NCBI GenBank assembly: GCA_022825705.1
Contig: JAJDWH010000043.1
Span: forward strand, 62,001-126,000
DNA: 64,000 nucleotides
Reading direction: 5' to 3'
Origin: Alphaproteobacteria bacterium
Lineage (GTDB): Bacteria; Pseudomonadota; Alphaproteobacteria; TMED109
A program made the translations under genes and the position numbers. The notes under the pieces were generated by a model, which made no database searches, was not told the origin of the DNA, and saw only the letters and a program-made list of their open reading frames with translations. This document shows positions 37,539 through 50,228 of this stretch, piece after piece (positions within the stretch are counted from its first letter, which is position 1; every line of letters begins with the position of its first letter).

Positions 37539-37945
37539 ACGTCGTGGTTGACACGAACATCATCGCGTACTACTGGCTGCCGGGGGCGCATACCGAGAGC
37601 GCTGTGTCCCTGCGGCGACATACCGACGAGTGGTTTGTGCCGACGCTGTGGCGATCGGAATTCCGCAACGTGTTGGCCCGCTATCTTCGCGCCGGCATGA
37701 TCAGTCTCGCTCAGGCTGGCGCACTGATTCGGAGTGCGGAGGCCGAGTTGGTTGATGGCGAGCGCGACGTCGACTCCGCCGCCGTGATGGGCCTTGTCGC
37801 GAAGTCGGCCTGCTCGGCATACGACTGCGAGTTTGTCGCTTTGGCCAAGTCGATGGGTTATCCGCTGGTCACGGAAGACACCCGCATCGTGCGTACATTT
37901 CCCGAGACGGCAGTCACGATGGACGATCTGCTGGCCGGTCAATGA
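37535..37945 (+). CDS. FitB/VapC-type PIN domain toxin
   Basis: 136 residues from GTG 37535. The PIN domain begins VVDTNIIAYYWL (aspartate near residue 6). RSEFRNVL holds the second acid and SAYDCEFVALA the third. VTEDTRI completes the site. It probably acts as an RNase released when its antitoxin decays. Its 3' end overlaps the trmB end by 7 bases in convergent orientation. Confidence 0.9.
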   Translation: MNVVVDTNIIAYYWLPGAHTESAVSLRRHTDEWFVPTLWRSEFRNVLARYLRAGMISLAQAGALIRSAEAELVDGERDVDSAAVMGLVAKSACSAYDCEFVALAKSMGYPLVTEDTRIVRTFPETAVTMDDLLAGQ

Positions 37946-38664
37946 CCGCTGGGCGATACGGCCATCCCGGTCCGGGCAAACTCCAGAAATAACGGGCTGA
38001 CCGACCCGGGGGCACTGCGCGTCTCGTAGCGTGTCCCGTGCCAATCCTCGGGTGGTGCGAGAAAGTCGCCGGGACGGCGGGCGGTCCATTCGAACTGCGG
38101 ATGATCGAGGACCTGCCGCAGGGTCCAGTGCTGGCACACCGGGTGGTCGCTCGCGAAGCGCAGCCGCGAACCTGGACGCATCACCCGGGCCAGCTGGTCG
38201 AGTGTGTGTGGCTGCACGAATCGCCGCTTCGCGTGCCGGCGCTTGGGCCAGGGGTCCGGGAACAGGAGGAACGCGCGGCCGATTGACGCGGGAGCCAGTG
38301 CGTCGAGGAGCAGTCGGGCGTCGTCCGCCAGGATCCGGGTCCGCGCGCGGTCCTCGATTGGCAAATGGGCAAGCAGTGCGGCGACGCCGCTGACGAAGGG
38401 CTCACACCCCAGAAACCCGGTGTCCGGGTTGGCACGAGCCTGGGCAACGAGGTGCTCGCCGCTCCCGAAACCGATTTCCAGCCAGGTCTCGGCCACGGGT
38501 CCGGAAAACAGGGAGGCGGGCTGCAGGGTGCCCGGGGGCATGTCTAGAGGGATCGAGAGTTCGGGCAGGACCTGCTCGATCAGGGCCTTCCGGCCGGGTC
38601 GCATGCGGCCGCGCTGCCGCCGTCCGTAACAGCGATAACGAGGCGGTTCAGCTGACCGCGGCAC
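37939..38664 (-). CDS. trmB: tRNA (guanine-N7-)-methyltransferase
   Basis: 241 residues from GTG 38664, chosen because the conserved [18 protein letters not shown] lead lies upstream of the first ATG (38604). It overlaps the metK stop by 17 bases. Motifs: [10 protein letters not shown] for SAM binding, then [18 protein letters not shown], a TrmB signature. It methylates G46 of tRNA. metK-trmB is an alphaproteobacterial pairing, normally followed by rimP and nusA, which are not here. Confidence 0.93.
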   Translation of the reverse strand: MPRSAEPPRYRCYGRRQRGRMRPGRKALIEQVLPELSIPLDMPPGTLQPASLFSGPVAETWLEIGFGSGEHLVAQARANPDTGFLGCEPFVSGVAALLAHLPIEDRARTRILADDARLLLDALAPASIGRAFLLFPDPWPKRRHAKRRFVQPHTLDQLARVMRPGSRLRFASDHPVCQHWTLRQVLDHPQFEWTARRPGDFLAPPEDWHGTRYETRSAPGSVSPLFLEFARTGMAVSPSGH

Positions 38665-39823
38665 GAAGGGCGTCGACGCGGTCGGTTTGCTCCCAGCTGA
38701 AGCCGCCGTCCGCTTCAGGCGCCCGCCCGAAGTGCCCGTAAGCGGCCGTTCGGCGATAGATCGGACGGTGGAGCCCCAGCTGCTCGCGGATATCGCCGGG
38801 CCGCAGTGAAAATACGGCGCCTTCATCCAGCACCCGCGTTAGTGCTGCGTCGCGTTCCGGCCCCTGGTCGGTCTGCACGCGGATCGAGACGGGATCCGCC
38901 ACGCCGATGGCATACGCCACCTGGATCGTGCAGGCGTCGGCCAGCCTGGCCGCGACGATATTCTTGGCTAGGTAGCGCGCGGCGTATGCCGCTGAGCGAT
39001 CGACCTTGCTCGCGTCCTTGCCGGAGAACGCGCCGCCGCCATGCGGGCAGGCGCCGCCGTAGGTGTCGACGATGATCTTGCGACCGGTAAGCCCGGCATC
39101 CGCGTCGGGACCACCGATCACAAACTTGCCGGTCGGATTGACGAGAACCGAGGCGGCGGGCGGCATCCACCCCTGCGGCAGGACGGTCTCGATGGAGGGG
39201 ACGATGCGGTCGCGGACGGCGGTCAGCGAGAGGTTCGCCGCGTGCTGGCTTGAGACCACGACCTTCTCGACCCCGACGGGGCGGCCGTCCTCGTAGCGGA
39301 GCGTGACCTGGGACTTCGCATCCGGGCCCAGGCCGTCCACCGTGCCCGCACGCCGCGCGTCGCGAAGGTGCAGGAGGATCTGGTTGCTGTAGTGCAGGGC
39401 GGCCGGCATGAGGGCGTCTTCGGTCTCCCGGCAGGCATGGCCGAACATCAGGCCCTGGTCGCCGGCACCCTCGTCCGCCTGCGCCGCGGCGTCCACTCCC
39501 TGGGCGATGTCCGAAGACTGGCCGTGGAGCCGGTAGTCGAACTCGAAGTGCTGCCAGTGGAACGATTCCTGCTCGTACCCGATGGTGCGAACGGTCTGTC
39601 GTACTGCCGCCTCGACTTCGGCCACCGGGAGGGTGAGGCCGCGGATTTCGCCGGCGACCAGCACGAGGTTCGTGGTAGTCACCGCTTCACAGGCCGCACG
39701 TGCGGCCCTCGGATCCTCGGCCCGCTCAAGGATCAGGTCGACAAGCGTGTCCGAAATCTGGTCGCAAATCTTGTCCGGATGGCCCTCGGACACGGATTCA
39801 CTGGTAAAGAGATGGCTCGGCAA
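38648..39823 (-). CDS. metK: S-adenosylmethionine synthetase
   Basis: 391 residues. It makes SAM from methionine and ATP. The N-terminus [21 protein letters not shown] and [18 protein letters not shown] are the two MetK signatures. The start is a TTG at 39823. No ATG or GTG lies in frame close upstream, and the protein begins exactly where relatives do (after one or two residues). I looked for a SAM riboswitch in the 185-base leader and saw none. Confidence 0.96.
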   Translation of the reverse strand: MPSHLFTSESVSEGHPDKICDQISDTLVDLILERAEDPRAARAACEAVTTTNLVLVAGEIRGLTLPVAEVEAAVRQTVRTIGYEQESFHWQHFEFDYRLHGQSSDIAQGVDAAAQADEGAGDQGLMFGHACRETEDALMPAALHYSNQILLHLRDARRAGTVDGLGPDAKSQVTLRYEDGRPVGVEKVVVSSQHAANLSLTAVRDRIVPSIETVLPQGWMPPAASVLVNPTGKFVIGGPDADAGLTGRKIIVDTYGGACPHGGGAFSGKDASKVDRSAAYAARYLAKNIVAARLADACTIQVAYAIGVADPVSIRVQTDQGPERDAALTRVLDEGAVFSLRPGDIREQLGLHRPIYRRTAAYGHFGRAPEADGGFSWEQTDRVDALRAAVS

Positions 39824-40008
39824 GGTATGACTCGTGACGGGACAATGGCGCTGCTGCAGGTTGCTGGTGCTGGGCGGATAGTCGCGTCGATGCAGCTTTC
39901 GAAACTAGCCGAGGCACGGGGACCTGTCCAACGGCCGATCGGCCGTGGTGACGGTCGTTCTGACCGGATCCCGCCGGCCAGCGGGGGTCCTGCGGAGCCG
40001 GCTGTCCA

Positions 40009-41133
40009 CTACCAGATGCAGCCGCGCGCGACGACGGGCCAAAGGGCTTCCACGCGGTCATTCCGCACGCACACATACCAGTCGTGCAGATTCGCGGTGG
40101 GATCGCAGTGCGACGGAATCAACTTGACACCGTCGCCGACCGCGAGGCGGGCGTTCGAGTTCGACAGGTCGATCGTCGTGTGTTCATCGGAGACACCGGC
40201 GACGCGTGCCGACTCGATGTCGGCGATTTCCGGCGCGCCGGATTCCGCCGACAGAGCTTTCAGCCCGGCATCCACGACCGCGCGTTCGGGAACCGGGCTG
40301 CTGATCACGGTCGAATAGATGAAGAGCGCCTGCTCGAAACTGGCGACGGGCGCCCCCGTCGCATCCAGGTTCTGCGCGTAGTCCGCGTCCATGAAGACGT
40401 ACGAGCCCGCCTGCAACTCGTTGTAGACACCGCTTGCCGCTTCAAATTCCCATGTGCCGGTGCCTGCGCCCGCCACGATCTCGCACGGGATACCTTGCCG
40501 GCCGAGCAGGTCGACGGTCGAGCGGGTCAGGTCGATGGCTGCGTCGGTGGCCGCGCGCCGCTCGGCGTGGCCGCGGATGTGCTGCGCGAGGCCGTGGTAG
40601 GCCTGGATACCCGCAAACCGAAGCCCATCGGTTGCGGCGACCTGCTGTGCCAGCGCCAGCGCCTCATCGCCCGGCGCCACGCCGCAGCGTGACATCCCGA
40701 CGTCGATCTCCACCAATACGTCGATGCTGACGCCGGCGCCGACGGCCGCTGCGCCGATCTCTGCCACGTTATGCGCATCGTCCACGCAGACCCCGACCTT
40801 TGCCTCGCTGGCCATGGATGTCAGCCGGGCAATCTTCCGGCCGCCGACAACCTGGTTGCTCACGAGAACATCGGGTACCCCGGCCTGCACCAGCGCCCCC
40901 GCTTCGCTCACCTTCTGGCAGCACGCCCCCACGGCCCCCAGCGCCATCTGCCGTCGCACGATCGGCGCGCACTTGTGGGTTTTCGCATGCGGGCGGAGCT
41001 GGACACCCGCGGCTGCGATGCCGCGGGCCATGGTGTCGAGATTGCGCTCGAAAGCTTCCATCTCGATGAGGAGGGCCGGCGTGTCGACATCGGCGAGCGG
41101 CATGCCGGCCTGGGCGGGCGGGGGCGTGGTCAT
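40009..41133 (-). CDS. DSD1/D-threonine aldolase family PLP enzyme
   Basis: 374 residues from ATG 41133. The fold is that of the N-terminal alanine-racemase barrel: DVDTPALLIEMEAFERNLD, then RPHAKTHKC, where K forms the PLP Schiff base. The C-terminal metal site SHCDPTANLHDWYVCVR has the histidine and cysteine of D-serine dehydratase and D-threonine aldolase. It likely cleaves a beta-hydroxy-D-amino acid. Substrate uncertain. It converges with nothing and reads toward metK. Confidence 0.87.
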   Translation of the reverse strand: MTTPPPAQAGMPLADVDTPALLIEMEAFERNLDTMARGIAAAGVQLRPHAKTHKCAPIVRRQMALGAVGACCQKVSEAGALVQAGVPDVLVSNQVVGGRKIARLTSMASEAKVGVCVDDAHNVAEIGAAAVGAGVSIDVLVEIDVGMSRCGVAPGDEALALAQQVAATDGLRFAGIQAYHGLAQHIRGHAERRAATDAAIDLTRSTVDLLGRQGIPCEIVAGAGTGTWEFEAASGVYNELQAGSYVFMDADYAQNLDATGAPVASFEQALFIYSTVISSPVPERAVVDAGLKALSAESGAPEIADIESARVAGVSDEHTTIDLSNSNARLAVGDGVKLIPSHCDPTANLHDWYVCVRNDRVEALWPVVARGCIW

Positions 41134-41534
41134 GGCGGCACCTTGCGGAGTGGTTGGCGACGGGAGTGTGCCGCTCGCCCGCGCCTTGCACAACGCCTGC
41201 CGCCGTGCCCCGCCGGGCGCGGCCGGCGGCGCGCTTGACGAAGAGCGCGCCTTCGTGCGCACTGAACCCGAACCATCGCACTTCTACGCCGCGCTGCGGA
41301 AGTGATCCGCGCAATATCGTGACCGGGCCCAGAAAATCGGCAGGCAGCCCGGATATTTTCAGTTCAGCGCGTGCTCCTTTCCCTCGTCGCTTCGGATGCC
41401 TGCCGCCCGCCGTCTCGTCCTGCTTCGGACATTCATCCATCCCGCTACCCGCTGTTTCTCCCACGGCAAGCGAGACGGGGTGGCTGCAGGCCGGATTACG
41501 TTTCAATATGGACACATTACGGGGAGGCGGAACG
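41134..41534. other. Intergenic stretch between the DSD1 gene and vapB
   Basis: 401 bases between divergent genes. No conserved gene is visible. Promoters for both directions must lie here. The last 80 bases are less GC-rich and contain the vapB ribosome binding site (GGGGAGGCGG at about 41521-41530). Confidence 0.5.
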
Positions 41535-41759
41535 ATGAAGACTATCGGCGCGGCGAAATTCAAGGAGCAATGCCTGGCCCTGCTGGACGACCTCGGCGGT
41601 GACGGCCTGGTCATCACCAAGCGCGGAAAGCCGGTCGCGCGCCTGCTTCCCTATGAGCGGCGGCATGCCGAACTCATCGGCAGCCTCGGCCACAAGGTGA
41701 AAGTCCGGGGCGATGTCTTCAGCACGGGCCTCGAACGGGAAGCCGGTGCTGAATCTTGA
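41535..41759 (+). CDS. VapB-type antitoxin (Phd/YefM family)
   Basis: 74 residues from ATG 41535, with a strong ribosome binding site. KTIGAAKFKEQCLALLDDL is the Phd/YefM fold start, and VITKRGKPVARLLPY is the second strand pair. The C-terminal tail would wrap the toxin. It overlaps the partner toxin gene, which is interrupted, so the antitoxin may be a leftover. Confidence 0.88.
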   Translation: MKTIGAAKFKEQCLALLDDLGGDGLVITKRGKPVARLLPYERRHAELIGSLGHKVKVRGDVFSTGLEREAGAES

Positions 41760-42117
41760 TACCCACATCCTCGTTTTCGCGCTCTCCGGCTGGCTTCGGC
41801 CTACCGAGAGCGCCTTGCTGGAGCGGAACGGCTGGTCGATTTCGGTCATCGTGCTGTGGGAGCTTGCAAAGCTGGTCCAGCTCGGGCGGCTGGAGATGGC
41901 CCTCGACGACCGCGAGGTCGCGCGCGCACTCGCCTGACTGCACGTCTGGCCCATCGACATCGGCATCGCAAGGGCCTCGGTCCGCCTCGATTTCCGCGCC
42001 GACCCGGCCGACGGGATCATTGCGGCAACCAGCGCCGTGCATAACGTTCCCCTGCTTACCCGCGATCGGGTAATCGGACAGTCGAAGCTCGTTCCGCTGG
42101 CCCTCGCCACGGAGTGA
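41746..42117 (+). pseudogene. VapC-type PIN toxin interrupted by an in-frame TGA
   Basis: The frame starts LNLDTHILVFALSGW (GTG 41746, or ATG 41713) and runs to a TGA at 41935-41937. Past that codon the same frame continues with 59 further codons of clear VapC sequence (LHVWPIDIGIARAS, then DFRADPADGIIAATSAVH and LLTRDRVI) to a final TGA at 42115. One base change (probably CGA, Arg, to TGA) explains it. The first part alone lacks two acids of the active site. So this toxin is probably dead. Confidence 0.85.
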
Positions 42118-42255
42118 CATTCGCCCACTGCGTGCGGATGCCACCCTGTCGAACCGCGCGGCCTTGCGCGAGGGACACGGGGTACCGAGCGGCCGGGCGC
42201 ACGGCTGCGGCGTGATATGGTCGACCCAACGCATCCCCAAGGGAGATCCCGTGCG

Positions 42256-43365
<1,110 letters not shown>

Positions 43366-43464
43366 TCGCAGATCCGCGCTCGCCGACCGTCGATCGATGC
43401 CTTTACCGGCACCGGCCGACGGCCGGGACCGGATCCGGCGCCCCGGGAAGCCGATCGCCTCACG

Positions 43465-45697
<2,233 letters not shown>

Positions 45698-45740
45698 TCC
45701 CGGTTCTCCCGATCGCCTGCAATGATCGCCCCGGAGGAAC

Positions 45741-46250
45741 ATGATGACTAAGTGGGTTGGTCCGGCATGGCGGCATCGCCTTGCAGCGTCTGCAACCGTA
45801 TTGCTGGTGGCGACCGCCGGCCCTGCCGCCCTCGCCATGGAAGAGCCCACCGACTCGTTCGGGATGGGCGGCGGGGACGAGACCGCGACGCTCCTCGCGG
45901 AAGCCAGCGAACTCATCGAGGGCGGCTACTACGAGAACGCCCGGCTGGCGCTCGGCGCCGTGCTGGCCGAAGCCCCGGAATCCGCCGAGGCGTGGAACCA
46001 GCTCGGATACTTGGAACGCCGCCTGCAGAACTTCGACAAGGCGCTCGAGCACTACGCGAAGGCACTGACCCTCGCCCCCGAGCACACCGGAGCGCTCCAC
46101 TACCAGGCCGAGACTTTTCTCGCGCTGGGGCGCCTGGACGAGGCTGAGGCCAATTTGGCCAAGATCGAAGCCGTCTGCGACTTCCCGTGTCCCAGCGGCG
46201 ATGACCTGGCGGAGCAGATCGCGCTGTACCGGAAGAATCTGGACGGGTGA
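45741..46250 (+). CDS. Periplasmic TPR repeat protein between guaB and guaA
   Basis: 169 residues. The signal peptide ends near ALAM (residue 33), with a hydrophobic core ([19 protein letters not shown]). It is followed by an acidic linker and about three TPR units ([28 protein letters not shown] is the clearest, here abbreviated to its core). A CDFPC pair lies near the end. The role is unknown, probably protein-protein contact in the periplasm. The stop overlaps the guaA GTG start. Confidence 0.8.
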   Translation: MMTKWVGPAWRHRLAASATVLLVATAGPAALAMEEPTDSFGMGGGDETATLLAEASELIEGGYYENARLALGAVLAEAPESAEAWNQLGYLERRLQNFDKALEHYAKALTLAPEHTGALHYQAETFLALGRLDEAEANLAKIEAVCDFPCPSGDDLAEQIALYRKNLDG

Positions 46251-47788
46251 CCGAGCGTGTTCTCGTCGTCGACTTCGGGAGCCAGGTCACCCAGCTAATC
46301 GCGCGACGCGTGCGTGAGCACCGTGTCTACTGCGAGATCGTTCCTTGGCACCGCGCGGCCGATCATCTCGATCCCCCGCCCGGTGCCATCATCCTGTCGG
46401 GCGGCCCGGATTCGGTAGCCGCTGAGTCGGCACCGGCGATCGCACCGGAAATCTTCGGGAGTGGCGTGCCGGTCCTCGGGATCTGTTACGGACAGCAGGC
46501 GATGGTGGATGCCCTCGGCGGCCGGGTGGGCGCCGCTCGGACCCGGGAATTCGGACGCGCCGACATCGAGATCACGGCGCCGTCGGCGCTGTTCGACGGC
46601 CTCTGGAAACCCGGCGAGTGCCACCCCGTCTGGATGAGCCACGGTGACCGCGTCGACGCCATGCCGGAAGGCTTCAGGGCAGTGGCCCGTACCGAGGCCG
46701 CACCCTTCGCGGCCATTGCCGACGACCGCCGTCACTACTACGGCGTGCAGTTCCACCCGGAAGTGGTGCATACGCCGGACGGTTCAGCGCTCCTGCGCCG
46801 TTTCGTCCGGGACGTCGCCGGGCTGAGCGGCTCGTGGTCGATTGGGCGAATTCGTGCGGAGGCGGTAGCACGCATTCGCGACCAGGTGGGCGACGGACGG
46901 GTCATCTGCGGCCTGTCCGGCGGTGTCGACAGTTCCGTGGCGGCACGTCTGGTCCACGAGGCGGTCGGTGACCGCCTGACCTGCGTGTTCGTCGACCACG
47001 GCCTCCTGCGCGCGGGCGAGGCAGACGAAGTCGAGGCGACCTTCCGGGGGCGCTTCAACATCGAGCTTCGCACCGTAGATGCGGGCGATTCGTTCCTGGC
47101 GGCGCTCGACGGCGTCGAGGAACCGGAAGCGAAGCGGAAGACCATCGGCCGCGTGTTCGTGGAGGAGTTCGAGAAGGTCGCGCGCGACGTCGGAGCCGAT
47201 TTCCTGGCGCAGGGGACCTTGTACCCGGACGTCATCGAGTCGGTCGCCCCCTCGGGCGGGCCGAGCGTCACCATCAAGTCGCACCACAACGTCGGCGGCC
47301 TGCCGGAGCGCATGCAGATGCAGGTGGTCGAGCCCCTTCGCGAGCTGTTCAAGGACGAGGTTCGGGAACTGGGCCGGGAACTGGGCCTGCCGGAAAGCCT
47401 GGTGGGCCGCCATCCGTTTCCGGGACCGGGCCTCGCGATCCGGATTCCCGGCGCGGTCAGCCGCGACAAGATCTCGCTGCTCCGGGAAGCCGACCGGATC
47501 TATCTGGATGCGATCCGCAAGGCCGGCCTCTACGACGACATCTGGCAGGCGTTCACCGTCCTGCTGCCGGTTCGCAGCGTCGGCGTGATGGGCGACCGGC
47601 GCTCGTACGACTACGCGCTGGCGCTACGGGCGGTGACGTCCGTGGACGGCATGACGGCCGGTGTCTATCCGTTTTCGGCGGACTTTCTCGCGGACGTGGC
47701 GACCACGATCGTCAACCGGCTTCCGGGCATCAACCGGGTGCTGTACGACGTCACGTCAAAGCCGCCCGGCACGATCGAGTGGGAGTGA
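46247..47788 (+). CDS. guaA: GMP synthase (glutamine-hydrolysing)
   Basis: 513 residues from GTG 46247, overlapping the TPR stop (GTGA). The glutamine amidotransferase domain has the nucleophile in VLGICYGQQ and HPEV. The ATP-PPase domain has [12 protein letters not shown], and the C-terminal dimerisation domain ends KPPGTIEWE. It converts XMP to GMP. Its last 33 bases overlap the end of the convergent cpYpsA gene. Confidence 0.97.
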   Translation: MTERVLVVDFGSQVTQLIARRVREHRVYCEIVPWHRAADHLDPPPGAIILSGGPDSVAAESAPAIAPEIFGSGVPVLGICYGQQAMVDALGGRVGAARTREFGRADIEITAPSALFDGLWKPGECHPVWMSHGDRVDAMPEGFRAVARTEAAPFAAIADDRRHYYGVQFHPEVVHTPDGSALLRRFVRDVAGLSGSWSIGRIRAEAVARIRDQVGDGRVICGLSGGVDSSVAARLVHEAVGDRLTCVFVDHGLLRAGEADEVEATFRGRFNIELRTVDAGDSFLAALDGVEEPEAKRKTIGRVFVEEFEKVARDVGADFLAQGTLYPDVIESVAPSGGPSVTIKSHHNVGGLPERMQMQVVEPLRELFKDEVRELGRELGLPESLVGRHPFPGPGLAIRIPGAVSRDKISLLREADRIYLDAIRKAGLYDDIWQAFTVLLPVRSVGVMGDRRSYDYALALRAVTSVDGMTAGVYPFSADFLADVATTIVNRLPGINRVLYDVTSKPPGTIEWE

Positions 47789-48331
47789 GGCAGCGGGTGT
47801 AAGCGCCCGGTAGAACCGCAACATCATGTCCCGGACCGCTATTCGGATCCCGGGCTCCTGACTTTCACGAGGACCGCCGACGAGCAGGAGCCTGATCCGG
47901 TGCCGCCGGCAAAATCGGATAGCCGCGGGCACGGCGCGCGAAGAGCGCGGATCGAGCACGAGCCGGGGGCGGGACGCGCCGGCTGTCCGGGGCAGCACGA
48001 CGCTGCCTCCGCGCAGCCGATGCCCGGCTAGGATCAGGACGCCGTCGGCCAGGCGCAGGTTCCGGCGCGTCCGCTGGATGGGGCGGCGCATGGGCGTAGG
48101 CGTCAACGGCCAACATCGGCTGAGCGGCCCGGCTTCCGTCCACCGACCCCCGGGGCACCAGCCGGTAATCGGAATGCCGCAGGCGCGGGCGGCCTCCAGG
48201 GCGCCCTGGTCGGCGCCGGTCTGTCCCCCCGATACCAGCACCATCGTGCGCCGGGAACCCGCGCCCGGCCGCGGCCGGGCGGACGCCCTCGGTTGCCATG
48301 GACGGGGCGGCGGAACCGCGCGGCCCGTCAA
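47756..48331 (-). CDS. Circularly permuted YpsA-like SLOG family protein
   Basis: 191 residues from TTG 48331, or 162 from ATG 48244. The signature [20 protein letters not shown], next to ITGWCPGG, marks the SLOG superfamily (annotated in places as molybdenum carrier). SLOG proteins are thought to bind nucleotide-derived ligands or hydrolyse them. No specific role is known. The start overlaps the stop of the thioesterase gene. The 3' end overlaps guaA by 33 bases. Confidence 0.82.
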   Translation of the reverse strand: MTGRAVPPPRPWQPRASARPRPGAGSRRTMVLVSGGQTGADQGALEAARACGIPITGWCPGGRWTEAGPLSRCWPLTPTPMRRPIQRTRRNLRLADGVLILAGHRLRGGSVVLPRTAGASRPRLVLDPRSSRAVPAAIRFCRRHRIRLLLVGGPRESQEPGIRIAVRDMMLRFYRALTPAASLPLDRAGRL

Positions 48332-48759
48332 GGGTGGGCGGGTGCGGTCACATGCCGGGCGAGATGGCCACGCAGGTCGTCGGGAATCGGGGTCGAGCGC
48401 ATCGTGCCCTGATCCGCGTGCACCCAGACGACACGGCCGCGGGACAGGACGTCGTCGCCGCCGGCCGGATGCAGGGTCGTGGCAAACGTGACGCTGGAGG
48501 TCCCTAGCCGGTCGACGGCGACCGCCACGTCCAGCTCATCGTCAAGCCGAACCGGCTGGGCGAAATCGATCTCCGCGTGGACCACGTTGAAGTCAAGACC
48601 CGACGCACGCGCGTAGTCGAACAAGTCGAACGGCAGCGAACGAAGGAACTCGGTGATGGCGTTGTCGTAATAGGTCAGATGCTGCGCAAAATACACCAGA
48701 GCCTGAGCGTCGACTTCGTTGTAACGGACCCGCATGCGCCAGCGGAACGGCTTCGGCAC
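48328..48759 (-). CDS. Acyl-CoA thioesterase, 4HBT/YbgC type
   Basis: 143 residues with the hotdog fold. The catalytic-region sequence is VRYNEVDAQALVYFAQHLTYYD, close to the YbgC-type D-x-x-x-x-V-x-H/Y. FAQPVRLDDELDVAVAV is the next strand region. It should hydrolyse short or aromatic acyl-CoA. It is not adjacent to tol-pal, where ybgC often sits. The preceding gene on the strand (DUF2794) ends 9 bases upstream. Confidence 0.87.
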   Translation of the reverse strand: MPKPFRWRMRVRYNEVDAQALVYFAQHLTYYDNAITEFLRSLPFDLFDYARASGLDFNVVHAEIDFAQPVRLDDELDVAVAVDRLGTSSVTFATTLHPAGGDDVLSRGRVVWVHADQGTMRSTPIPDDLRGHLARHVTAPAHP

Positions 48760-48768
48760 GCGGTTGGG

Positions 48769-49143
48769 TCAGCCCCGCCGCACGCGTCGGGCGCGCGCCT
48801 CAAGCCACGTGAGCAGCAGCGGCAGACTGGCCGAGTGCTTGAGGAATCTTCCCCGCTGAAAGACCTGCCACTCGGGCACCCGGCTGCCCTGGTTGCCGCG
48901 CACCAACTGGTATTCGGGCGCTTCGCGGGCGTATCGGTAGACGCAGAAGACGGCCAGCGTGTCCGAATGGTCGATCGAGTAGTCGTGCCAGAAACCGGCC
49001 TTCAGCATGCGCGAGAAGAGCCCGACCAACTGGCTGATTTCACCGTCCCGGAAGACGTTTTTCGGGCTTGATGCCCGCCGGCCCGGTCGTGAAACGACCC
49101 GGGCCGCCAATACACTGGGCGTCGTTTGTGCCTGCCCTTCCAT
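48769..49143 (-). CDS. DUF2794 domain-containing protein
   Basis: 124 residues from ATG 49143. The middle, VFRDGEISQLVGLFSRMLKAGFW, and DYSIDHSDTLAVFCVYRYARE, then EYQLVRGNQ, follow the DUF2794 pattern found almost only in alphaproteobacteria. Function unknown. It is 125 bases from the tRNA-Leu gene, divergently placed. Confidence 0.8.
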   Translation of the reverse strand: MEGQAQTTPSVLAARVVSRPGRRASSPKNVFRDGEISQLVGLFSRMLKAGFWHDYSIDHSDTLAVFCVYRYAREAPEYQLVRGNQGSRVPEWQVFQRGRFLKHSASLPLLLTWLEARARRVRRG

Positions 49144-49268
49144 AGTCCGGCAGTATGGTTGCGCCAGCAACCCAATGCAACCGATCCGGCGCCGGCGCCG
49201 GATCATCCGGTGGCTTCCGGACTTGCGAAGTCGGCGACAATGGAGTTGAGTCCCGGTAGGCGCTGCGC

Positions 49269-49355
49269 GCGGGTGTGGCGGAATTGGTAGACGCGCCGGA
49301 TTCAAAATCCGGTTCTGGCAACAGAGTGTCGGTTCGAGTCCGACCACCCGCACCA
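49269..49355 (+). tRNA. tRNA-Leu, anticodon CAA
   Basis: 87 bases with encoded CCA. The acceptor GCGGGTG (49269-49275) pairs with CACCCGC (49345-49351), discriminator A, then CCA. The anticodon stem CCGGA/TCCGG encloses the loop TTCAAAA, giving anticodon CAA at 49303-49305, reading UUG. A long variable arm (TTCTGGCAACAGAGTGTC region) is normal for tRNA-Leu. GGTTCGAGTCC forms the T arm. Confidence 0.96.
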
Positions 49356-49512
49356 GGAACTGACCGGGCCCGGCAATCGCGCGCCGACCGCGCCCGAGGT
49401 GCCCGAGAAAACCTGCCGGCGTTCCGACTGCCGAATGTTGTGGGTCGCGAGGGCACACCGCTTCCCTGGCAGCGTGGCCGCTTGCGCCGCCGGCCGGAGC
49501 CGCGGCCACCGC

Positions 49513-50088
49513 TCAGCGCGTCATACCGATCAGCGGGCCCGCCTCGGACTTGCGCACGGCACCGAAGGACCCTTCGACGTCGTGTCCCTTGCGGCTGTAC
49601 TCGGACATACCCGCCGCGGCCTCGCCCTTGGGCCCGAAGGACGCTCCGATGACGGTGACGTGGGGCAGAAACCCGGCGAAGTGGCTGTACGTGGCCACGG
49701 CGAGGTGCTGGAACGAAGCGCCGGCTATCGCCTGCCAAGCTGCCGTCCGCGAGTTCCTGTGCCAGGCCCTACAGCCGAACGTCGACGGTGTAGGCGCCGG
49801 CCCCGTTGGCAGTGAATGCAACGGTGACGTTCCCGAGGACCCGGGGGGGTCCCGGTCGCGATGAAGTCGGTTGCCTACGCGGCTTACCCCGCCGGAGATG
49901 GAGGCCCACACGAACCCGTGGTAGGTGGCCTTGGCGCCGTCATGGCCGGGCGGGATATCCGAGCGGAGCGCCCTCCGCCCGAAACCGAGCACACGGAATT
50001 CTCCGTCGGCCTGGATGATGCCGTTCCGGCCGTCGTACACGAAGGTCGCAACGTCGAACCAGTTGCCCCAGCAGAATGTGGTGGTCAC
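49513..50088 (-). pseudogene. Probable decayed transferrin-binding-protein-like gene
   Basis: The minus-strand frame of 191 codons looks composite. Its last third (VTVIGASFGPKGEAAAGM, then VEGSFGAVRK) resembles the C-terminal beta-barrel of TbpB-like surface lipoproteins. Around 49770-49840 the neighbouring frame instead reads GNVTVAFTANGAGAYTVDV and stops, just after a run of seven G (plus strand) near 49840-49851. This suggests at least two frameshifts. No start or lipobox is seen. A Fur-like palindrome lies 118 bases upstream. Confidence 0.35.
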
Positions 50089-50205
50089 GTCGCACGCGCG
50101 CGCAGCGGAGGTCAGTGTAGGCGAGAAAGAAGGCCGGGATGGGGACTTTCGTGGTCGTAGTCCGTTGGTGTGTTCGGGCGTCCTCCTGCTTGAAAGAGGG
50201 CCTAT

Positions 50206-50228
50206 ATGCGAATGAGTCGCATTCGCAT
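50206..50228. promoter_or_regulatory. Perfect inverted repeat resembling an iron-responsive operator
   Basis: ATGCGAATG and CATTCGCAT are exact inverted repeats with a 5-base spacer (AGTCG). GCGAATGA-type hexamers in inverted order are the pattern of Fur-type boxes in several alphaproteobacteria. It lies upstream of the decayed minus-strand gene. Iron control of that former gene is inference. Confidence 0.45.

Noticed and set aside
39824-40008. Possible SAM riboswitch upstream of metK
   Set aside because: I looked for the SAM-II and SAM/SAH cores in the reverse strand and found no convincing match.
41935-41937. TGA in vapC read as selenocysteine
   Set aside because: PIN toxins have no cysteine at this place, and no selenocysteine insertion element was seen. 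A nonsense mutation is simpler.
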